Positions 1 through 6,700 of a stretch of 23,506 bases of DNA are shown here, piece after piece (position 1 is the stretch's first letter; every line of letters begins with the position of its first letter). The DNA is from JAPUME01 sp964605715 (lineage in GTDB: Bacteria; Acidobacteriota; Terriglobia; UBA7540; JAPUME01). The translations under genes and the position numbers were made by a program. The notes under the pieces were generated by a model. It saw only the letters and a list, made by a program, of their open reading frames with translations. It did not search any database and was not told the origin of the DNA. The stretch is from contig CAZSDV010000034.1 of assembly GCA_964605715.1 (NCBI GenBank), forward strand, positions 1 through 23,506. Direction: 5' to 3'.

Positions 1-37
1 CGTCGGCGCCGGCACCGTTACTGATGTTGTTGAGTAG
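1..37 (+). CDS. tuf: Elongation factor Tu, extreme C-terminus (partial)
   Basis: Only the last eleven codons and a TAG stop are in the window, read from position 2. They encode VGAGTVTDVVE, which matches the invariant C-terminal strand of EF-Tu (VGAGxVTxIxE), part of the third beta-barrel domain. EF-Tu delivers aminoacyl-tRNA to the ribosome. A tuf gene directly upstream of rpmG, tRNA-Trp, secE and nusG is a widespread bacterial order, which supports the call. The rest of the gene lies to the left of the window. Confidence 0.85.
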   Translation, partial: VGAGTVTDVVE

Positions 38-80
38 CAGATCAGGCGGGAGAGTACTATGAGGATCTGGATAACGAGCT

Positions 81-230
81 ATGCGTGAAATCATAACTCT
101 GCAATGTGGTGATTGCAAACATCGCAACTACACCACTACCAGAAATAAAAAGAAGCAACAAGATAGGTTGGAGCTCAAGAAATTTTGCCCTAACTGCAGA
201 CATCATACAGCGCACACGGAAGTGAAATAA
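81..230 (+). CDS. rpmG: Large ribosomal subunit protein bL33
   Basis: This 49-residue basic protein is the usual length for bL33, a small component of the 50S subunit near the E site. It starts MREIITLQCGDCKHRNY and carries CxxC pairs at C9/C12 and C36/C39, so it is the zinc-binding (C+) form of bL33. It lies 43 bases after tuf and 72 bases before tRNA-Trp, the standard place for rpmG. The ATG at 59 is out of frame and runs to a stop after nine codons, so 81 is the start. The Shine-Dalgarno match is weak: a GAGG about 16 bases upstream. Confidence 0.93.
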   Translation: MREIITLQCGDCKHRNYTTTRNKKKQQDRLELKKFCPNCRHHTAHTEVK

Positions 231-302
231 CGGTAGATTTAAAGGCAATCTAGGGGCTGGTTTTGAGATCTAAGGCTGCAAACGGAGAGCATTTGCTTCA
301 CA

Positions 303-377
303 AGGGGAGTAAGTTCAACGGCAGACTGCCGGTCTCCAAAACCGGACGTGGGGGTTCGAATCCCTCCTCCCCTGCCA
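303..377 (+). tRNA. trnW: tRNA-Trp (anticodon CCA)
   Basis: A full cloverleaf can be folded by eye. The 7-bp acceptor stem pairs 303-309 with 367-373. The anticodon stem pairs 329-333 with 341-345 around loop CTCCAAA, with anticodon CCA at 336-338. The T stem pairs 350-354 with 362-366 around TTCGAAT, with one G-U pair. The discriminator base is G374 and the 3' CCA (375-377) is encoded. The anticodon reads UGG, hence tryptophan. A tRNA-Trp between rpmG and secE is a common bacterial arrangement. Confidence 0.97.
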
Positions 378-398
378 GATCAGGGGTACGGAGCTAGA

Positions 399-662
399 AT
401 GTCGGAAGGAATTCGAGCAGACAAGAAGAGTTCAGTTTGGTTGCACAGATGGATGGAATTCCCTCATCGCGCTACTGAGTACATCGGCGAAGTTCGTGGG
501 GAGATGAAACGGGTAACTTGGCCAGGACGACAGGAAGTTTACGGAACTACGGTCGTTGTCATTATCACTGTGTTTGTTTTCGGCTTGTTCTTCTTTTTGG
601 TGGATGCTCTATTTACTCTTGGAGTCAACAGGGTCCTCGATGGTTTGAGGGGGCTGTTTTAA
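399..662 (+). CDS. secE: Preprotein translocase subunit SecE
   Basis: SecE clamps SecY in the Sec translocon of the inner membrane. This 87-residue protein is the short, single-spanning form. A cytoplasmic amphipathic segment holds the family motif GEMKRVTWPGRQEV (about residues 34-47), followed by one hydrophobic membrane helix (about residues 49-69). The frame stays open back into the tRNA gene, but the start at 399 is preferred because GGAG precedes it by a few bases and the upstream codons are tRNA sequence. It sits directly before nusG, as in most bacteria. Confidence 0.94.
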   Translation: MSEGIRADKKSSVWLHRWMEFPHRATEYIGEVRGEMKRVTWPGRQEVYGTTVVVIITVFVFGLFFFLVDALFTLGVNRVLDGLRGLF

Positions 663-710
663 AGACTAGGGCGAAGTTAGCTGATTCAGGATGGATGCTC
701 TAGGGGGGAA

Positions 711-1259
711 ATGGCTACAAAATCAGTGCTGAAACAATGGTACATCATTCATGCCTACTCGGGCTTTGAAAAGAAGGTAGCAGAAACGCTCAAGAGCCGC
801 GTGCAAGCTGCCAAGGTAGACAAACGGTTTGGCGAAATCATGATTCCAACCGAGGATATCATTGAGATTCGCGGGGGGAAAAAGACCGTTAGTTCTAAGC
901 TCTTCTACCCAGGCTATATTCTGGTAGAAATGGAAATGGATGATCAAACATGGCACCTCGTAAGGTCCACACCTCGAGTCACCGGCTTCGTAGGCTCTGG
1001 AAATAACCCTACCCCATTAAGTGATGATGAGGTCGATAGAATCATACACAGAGTTGAGGATGCCGCTGAAAATCCAAAACCAAGGATGATTTTTGAGAAA
1101 AATGAAACCGTCAAAGTTACCGATGGCCCATTCAAAGACTTCTCAGCTGAGGTAGATGAGGTAAATCCTGATCGGAATACGCTGCGCGTAATGGTAACAA
1201 TTTTTGGACGTGCAACCCCCGTGGAGCTAGACTTCTACCAGGTCGAGAAGGTTACGTAG
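711..1259 (+). CDS. nusG: Transcription termination/antitermination factor NusG
   Basis: NusG binds RNA polymerase across the cleft, affects pausing and processivity, and links it to Rho or the ribosome. The 182-residue protein has the NGN domain at about residues 8-115 (QWYIIHAYSGFEKKV near the start, FYPGYILVEM at 65-74). A KOW domain follows at about 130-180 (VKVTDGPFKDFSAEV, then RVMVTIFGRATPVEL). The start at 711 has a strong purine-rich ribosome binding site (AGGGGGGAA) just upstream. It lies 48 bases after secE and begins the ribosomal protein block. Confidence 0.97.
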   Translation: MATKSVLKQWYIIHAYSGFEKKVAETLKSRVQAAKVDKRFGEIMIPTEDIIEIRGGKKTVSSKLFYPGYILVEMEMDDQTWHLVRSTPRVTGFVGSGNNPTPLSDDEVDRIIHRVEDAAENPKPRMIFEKNETVKVTDGPFKDFSAEVDEVNPDRNTLRVMVTIFGRATPVELDFYQVEKVT

Positions 1260-1329
1260 ACACTCAAAGTATTAGAGATAACTGAGGTAAGTCGGTTTGC
1301 ATTTTAAGTTAGGACCAGGATAGTTACTG

Positions 1330-1764
1330 ATGGCAAAAAGAATCAACGCACTAATCAAGCTCCAGATACCTGCTGGCAAAGCAACGCCAGCTCCGCCAGT
1401 TGGGCCGGCCTTAGGCCAGCATGGTGTGAACATTATGGACTTTTGTAAAGCTTTCAATGCCAAAACTGCAGCAAAGGATAAGGATGGACTGATTATCCCG
1501 GTCGTCATCACCGTTTACCATGACCGCACGTTTACCTTTATCACCAAGACACCTCCAGCTCCAATTCTTTTAAAACGAGCTGCCGGACTAGCAAAGGGAT
1601 CTGGTGAACCCAACAAGAACAAAGTCGGAAAGGTCACCACCCAACAAGTAGAAGAAATTGCACGCACTAAGATGCCTGACCTCAATAGTGTAGATTCGAA
1701 GTCCGCGATCCACACTGTTGAAGGGACAGCACGAAGCATGGGCATCGAAATAACAACTGGATAA
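1330..1764 (+). CDS. rplK: Large ribosomal subunit protein uL11
   Basis: uL11 forms the base of the L7/L12 stalk with 23S rRNA and takes part in translation-factor GTPase activation. The 144-residue protein has the N-terminal signature IKLQIPAGKATPAPPVGPAL (about residues 9-28) with the proline-rich loop, then the C-terminal rRNA-binding domain. Length is standard. The 70-base spacer after nusG could hold the L1-binding mRNA site known in other bacteria, but I could not recognise one. An AGGA lies a few bases before the start. Confidence 0.97.
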   Translation: MAKRINALIKLQIPAGKATPAPPVGPALGQHGVNIMDFCKAFNAKTAAKDKDGLIIPVVITVYHDRTFTFITKTPPAPILLKRAAGLAKGSGEPNKNKVGKVTTQQVEEIARTKMPDLNSVDSKSAIHTVEGTARSMGIEITTG

Positions 1765-1775
1765 CGAAAACTACC

Positions 1776-2456
1776 ATGAAAAATGGAAAAGGGTTCCGTA
1801 AGGCTGCTGGGCAAATAGAGGATAAACGCTACGAGCTATCTGCCGGAATAGAGCTCTTAAAAAAGGTCTCATTTGCAAAGTTTGATGAAACAGTTGAGGT
1901 TGCCATGTCTCTAGGGGTTGACCCAAAGCATGCTGACCAGATGGTACGCGGTACAGTTCAGCTTCCGCACGGGCTGGGAAAAACCGTCCGAGTGGCTGTC
2001 ATTGCCTCTACGGACAAAGTCCGTGAGGCCCGCGAAGCTGGTGCCGACGAAGCAGGGGGAGATGACATTGTCAAAAAAATTCAGGATGGATGGATGGATT
2101 TTGACGCTGTCGTCGCCACACCAGACATGATGCGATCAGTCGCAAAGCTCGGAAGAGTTCTTGGCCCGCGTGGACTCATGCCCAATCCGAAAGTCGGGAC
2201 GGTCACCTTCGAGGTTGCCAAGGCAGTAAAAGACGTTAAGGCTGGAAAAGTTGAGTTTCGTGTGGATAAGGGTGGAAACATCCATGCCCCAGTAGGAAAG
2301 GTATCCTTTGAGGCCAAGCGCTTAACCGAGAATGCCTCTGCTTTAATTGCCAGCGTCATACAAGCCAAACCAGCGGCCTCAAAAGGTCACTATGTCAAAA
2401 GTGTGACAGTTTCCTCTACCATGGGGCCAGGCATCTCTGTGGAGGTGAGTGCATAG
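1776..2456 (+). CDS. rplA: Large ribosomal subunit protein uL1
   Basis: uL1 forms the mobile L1 stalk at the E site and in many bacteria also represses its own rplKA mRNA. The 226-residue protein shows the family core: VDPKHADQMVRGTVQLPHG near residues 48-66, then GRVLGPRGLMPNPKVGTVT (about residues 125-143), the conserved rRNA-binding loop. Only 11 bases separate it from rplK, so the two are presumably co-translated. There is no clear Shine-Dalgarno sequence in the short gap. Confidence 0.97.
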   Translation: MKNGKGFRKAAGQIEDKRYELSAGIELLKKVSFAKFDETVEVAMSLGVDPKHADQMVRGTVQLPHGLGKTVRVAVIASTDKVREAREAGADEAGGDDIVKKIQDGWMDFDAVVATPDMMRSVAKLGRVLGPRGLMPNPKVGTVTFEVAKAVKDVKAGKVEFRVDKGGNIHAPVGKVSFEAKRLTENASALIASVIQAKPAASKGHYVKSVTVSSTMGPGISVEVSA

Positions 2457-2494
2457 GCTTCGAAACAAAAAACTGAGAGGCAAAACTAGCATCG

Positions 2495-3019
2495 ATGAAA
2501 CACGAGGAAAAAGAAAAACAGGTTGAAGCCCTGCGGGAACAGCTAAAGGATTCAAGAACTTTAATCTTGAATGCCTTTAAAGGCCTGAAGGTTGGTCAAG
2601 ACGTCGAACTCCGCAACAAGATGAGATCTGCAGGTGCATCCTACAAGGTCGTCAAGAATAGCTTGCTTGAGCGGGCAGCCAAAGGAACACCGGCCGAACC
2701 CGTAACCCAAGATTTACGTGGGACTACATCTTTGGCTCAAACCGAAGGAGACCCAGTAATACTAGCGAAGCTAATCGTCAGCTACGCGAAGGAGAATCCT
2801 GCCTTTACCTTCAAAGCAGGTATGGTCGAAGGCCGTGGCGTTTCGCTTGATGCCCTGAACCAAATTGCGAGCCTTCCTTCCAAAGAAGGGCTCTATGCTC
2901 AGATTGCAGGGGTGGTACAAGCTACATTGCAACGAGCCCTGTCAGCAGTTAACATCCTGCCTCAACGGATTGCTTTCCTGATTCAAGAGGCAGAGAAAAA
3001 ACAGAAATTTCAGCCCTGA
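2495..3019 (+). CDS. rplJ: Large ribosomal subunit protein uL10
   Basis: uL10 anchors the L7/L12 dimers to the ribosomal stalk. The 174-residue product has the expected N-terminal globular domain (TLILNAFKGLKV, then GASYKVVKNSLLERA, the rRNA-contact region). A C-terminal helical tail (about residues 140-174) is where L7/L12 dimers bind. Only 38 bases separate it from rplA, so the long L10 leader seen in E. coli is not present as a separate spacer. A GAGAGG lies about 15 bases before the ATG, which is rather far for a ribosome binding site. Confidence 0.95.
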   Translation: MKHEEKEKQVEALREQLKDSRTLILNAFKGLKVGQDVELRNKMRSAGASYKVVKNSLLERAAKGTPAEPVTQDLRGTTSLAQTEGDPVILAKLIVSYAKENPAFTFKAGMVEGRGVSLDALNQIASLPSKEGLYAQIAGVVQATLQRALSAVNILPQRIAFLIQEAEKKQKFQP

Positions 3020-3097
3020 AACAAGAATTTATCTAGGTTAAAGACAAGCTCAGAAATCATCTAGTAATTGGTAATCTGTTGAGGAGGGATCTAAAAA

Positions 3098-3484
3098 ATG
3101 TCAGAACGAGTTGATAAAACTCTGGAAGAGATGAAAAGCTGGACGCTACTGGAAGCAGCTGACTTCGTGAAGAAATTTGAGGAAGCTTTCGGGGTTTCTG
3201 CTGCTGCTGTTGCGGGAGTCGCGCCCGCGGGAGCAGCTCCTGGCGTCGAAACAGGTGGTGGCAGTGAAGAAAAGACTGAGTTCACGGTTGTGTTAACCGC
3301 CGTGGGCGACAAAAAGATCAATGTCATCAAAGCCGTGCGCGAGGTTACGAGTCTAGGCCTGAAGGAAGCCAAAGACCTAGTTGACACTGCTCCCAAACCG
3401 ATAAAAGAAGGCATCAGCAAGGATGATGCAGATGCTATGCAAAAGAAGTTTACAGATGTTGGTGCTACAGTAGAAATTAAGTAG
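3098..3484 (+). CDS. rplL: Large ribosomal subunit protein bL12 (L7/L12)
   Basis: The 128-residue stalk protein recruits translation GTPases. It has an N-terminal dimerisation domain (ending near residue 35), an alanine/glycine/proline-rich hinge (about residues 36-60) and the C-terminal factor-binding domain. That domain includes KINVIKAVREVTSLGLKEAKDLVD and ends in GATVEIK, as in most bL12 proteins. A strong GAGGAGGG lies about a dozen bases before the ATG, fitting the need for several copies per ribosome. It follows rplJ by 78 bases. Confidence 0.97.
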   Translation: MSERVDKTLEEMKSWTLLEAADFVKKFEEAFGVSAAAVAGVAPAGAAPGVETGGGSEEKTEFTVVLTAVGDKKINVIKAVREVTSLGLKEAKDLVDTAPKPIKEGISKDDADAMQKKFTDVGATVEIK

Positions 3485-3512
3485 CTATTGGATAGTAGTC
3501 TCTTAAAATTCA

Positions 3513-3674
3513 GGGCCAGCTGCCCGAATCCGAAAAGGGCTGGGATTAAAGAAAATCTCACCTCCACTTAGCGAAAAATTCTCTCGATTTACTAGAGAGC
3601 TCCCGTTTCCAAGGGAAACAGCACTGGGCTGCCTGGCAGCATCCTATACCACGCCCGGCCTGATTGCCGGCGTG
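3513..3674 (+). promoter_or_regulatory. Chain of hairpins in the rplL-rpoB spacer (possible attenuator or RNA-processing region)
   Basis: The 220-base spacer can fold into consecutive stem-loops: GGGC/GCCC at 3513-3525, GTTTCC/GGAAAC with a 3-base loop at 3605-3619, GCTGC/GCAGC with loop CTG at 3628-3640, and a 9-bp stem with one bulged C and loop CTGATT at 3650-3674. None is followed by a T-run, so a simple intrinsic terminator is unlikely. In E. coli the equivalent spacer holds an attenuator and an RNase III site that lower rpoBC expression relative to rplJL. A similar role here is inferred from position and pairing only. Confidence 0.4.
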
Positions 3675-3704
3675 TGCCACGAAAGAATGTAAGGAGTCTT
3701 GAGA

Positions 3705-6700
3705 ATGATAAATGGGCACAATGGCGTATCCCCTGTACGTATTGACTTCGGTAAAATCCAGACGGCCATCCCGATACCCAATCTAATTGGGGTCCAAAAG
3801 AAATCCTATGAGCGATTTCTACAGATGGATCTGCTTCCCTCGGAGCGCGAGGACATAGGACTGCAATCGGTTTTGGGTTCTGTGTTTCCGATCAATGATT
3901 TCCGGAATACTTCACAGCTGGATTTTGTCGACTATTCTATTGGCAATTGGGAGTGTAAGTGTGGGAATCTCCGGGGTCTCTACCACCTTCGATGCACCTG
4001 CAAAAAATGTGGAAATGCAGTCATCACAAACCCCTTCAAGGCTGGAGAGGTTCTTTGCGTGAAATGCGGAACCTACAACAAGAATGCGGTGACCTTCTGC
4101 AATAAGTGCGGTGGACCAGTCGGGCTCCAGTTAAAATATGACGTCCAGGAATGCCAGGAGCGAGGAATGACTTATGCCGCTCCGCTTAAGGTAACGGTCC
4201 GATTAACCATTTACGACAAGGATGAGGATGCGGGAACAAGAAGCATCCGTGATATTAAGGAGCAGGAAGTATACTTCGGTGAAATACCACTGATGACAGA
4301 AAATGGAACTTTTGTCATTAACGGTACCGAACGCGTCATCGTAAGCCAATTACACCGATCCCCAGGTGTGTTCTTTGAATCCGACGCCCAAAAAACTTAC
4401 TTCCTTGGCAAGATCATCCCCTACCGTGGATCCTGGGTCGAATTTGAGTACGACGCGAAGAATTTACTTTATGTCCGCATTGACCGGAAACGAAAATTTC
4501 TGGGAAGCATTTTCCTGCGCGCTTTGGGGCTAAAAGATGACGCAGATATAATCCGCCATTTCTATCGCACCGAAAAAGTCCGCCTCCGGAACAAGGCATT
4601 GTTCTGGGAAGTCTCCCAAGGGTTAATCGGACTGAAAGTCGCTCAAGATGTTAAACACCCGCGGAGCGGTCAGGTGCTCATCCATGGAGGGAAAAAGGTT
4701 ACTTCTCTAGCTTATCAGGAGCTCAAAAAATCACGCATCAAAGACATAGGAGTTTCTTCGCAGGATCTTGCAGGTGCTTTCTCGGGCACCGACATCGTGG
4801 ATACCTCAACGGGCGAGATTCTACTGGAGGCAAACAAGGAGATCACAGCTGAAAAGCTAGATACCATCCAGGAGTCCTCCATTAAGGAAATCCTAGTCTT
4901 TTTCCCGGAACGGGACGCCATAGGCCCGGTGTTAAGTCAAACACTTGCTAAAGACACAGTGAAATCTACGCAAGAAGCGCTAATTGAAATCTATCGCAAA
5001 ATGCGCCCTGGCGACCCGCCCACTGTCGACGCCGCCACCAACCTTTTTCACAGCATGTTCTTCGACCCCCGCAAATATGACTTCTCTCGGGTCGGTCGCC
5101 TGAAATTCAACATTAAAATGGGCAGCTACTCGAAGCTGAGAAACGAGCTTGATTCCAACTCTTCCTCAATGGAAATTGAAAAAGGCGGTCGCTTTCCAGC
5201 AGAAAACTTTGAAATCATCGTCGGCCAGGAGCGGATGCTTGTCGGTAAGCGTAATGGTAACCAATTCACTGCATTGACCAGGGGCTATGAGGGGACTCGC
5301 GCTGCCAAGCACGCCGAAGGAACTATTGTGCAGGTTCCCCTGAATCAGCGTACTCTGGAACCGGAAGATTTTTACCTATCCATAGCCTACCTGTTAAACC
5401 TGAGAAAGAATTCAGGAGGAAACTTTTCCACCGATGATATCGACCACTTAGGCAATCGTCGTGTTCGCGCAGTGGGTGAATTACTGGAAAACCAGTTTCG
5501 CATCGGGTTGGTTCGAATGGAACGGGCCATCAAGGAACGCATGTCAGTCTACCAGGAGATGCCTACGGCTATGCCGCACGATTTAATAAATGCGAAACCG
5601 GTCATGGCTTCCATTCGTGAGTTCTTCGGTTCGTCTCAGCTCTCTCAGTTCTTAGATCAGACCAATCCCCTTTCTGAAATTACTCACAAGCGACGCTTGT
5701 CAGCCCTGGGACCAGGCGGCTTATCCCGAGAGCGGGCAGGATTTGAAGTTCGCGACGTGCATCCAACTCATTACGGCCGAATCTGCCCCATTGAAACTCC
5801 TGAGGGCCCAAATATTGGCCTCATCAGCTCCCTTTCTTGCTATGGCCGGATTAACGAGTACGGATTTATCGAAAGCCCCTACCGGAAGGTTAGAAACGGA
5901 CGTGTCGTTGAATACGTCACCGTCACCCATCAAGGTGGCAGCTCGTTGGGAGTTGGCGATCAAGTTGAGGAAGAGGCAGTACAGAAAGTCAATGCCGATC
6001 TTCGCGAGCAGAAAAGAAAACCGATAAAAACCGCTCCTTACTCCTTCTACCGTTCTGCATGGGAAGAAGATGAGCATGTCATTGCACAAGCAAACGTTGA
6101 TCTGGATGAAAAAGGGCACATCATATCTGAACTGGTAAATGCCCGTCAGGCTGGAAATTTCGTTCTAAAAAACCGTGAAGATATTGACTATATTGACGTA
6201 AACCCCAAGCAATTGGTTAGTGTTGCAGCTTCCTTGATTCCCTTTCTTGAAAATGACGATGCCAACCGTGCCTTAATGGGATCCAATATGCAGCGTCAGT
6301 CAGTGCCCCTATTGCGCGCTGAAGCTCCTTGGGTGGGCACGGGTATGGAAGAAGTCACGGCACGGGATTCGGGGGCAGTTGTGACCTGCCGCCGCAACGG
6401 AATTATAGACAGCGTAGATGGCGAGCGAATCATCGTGCGTGTGGAAGGTAACGGCCACTCCGGACAGCTCGCCCGCGAAGTTGGATCGGACATCTATCAG
6501 TTAACAAAGTTTCGCCGCTCTAATCAGAACACCTGCATCAATCAAAAGCCAGTCGTCAGAAAGGGCCAAAAAGTTGCAGCAGGCCAGGTCTTGGCTGATG
6601 GCTGCTGCACATCACGGGGTGAACTGGCTCTAGGAAGAAACATTCTGGTCGCTTTCATGCCCTGGCGCGGCTACAACTTTGAGGACGCAATTCTTGTAAG

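Noticed and set aside
348..398. Upstream extension of secE into the tRNA-Trp gene
   Set aside because: The extra 17 codons are mostly T-arm and acceptor-stem sequence of the tRNA. The ATG at 399 has a GGAG and gives a normal SecE.
3091..3567. Open frame of 158 codons on the minus strand opposite rplL
   Set aside because: It is the complement of the alanine-rich rplL coding region, where stop codons are rare on the opposite strand. The product has no domain.
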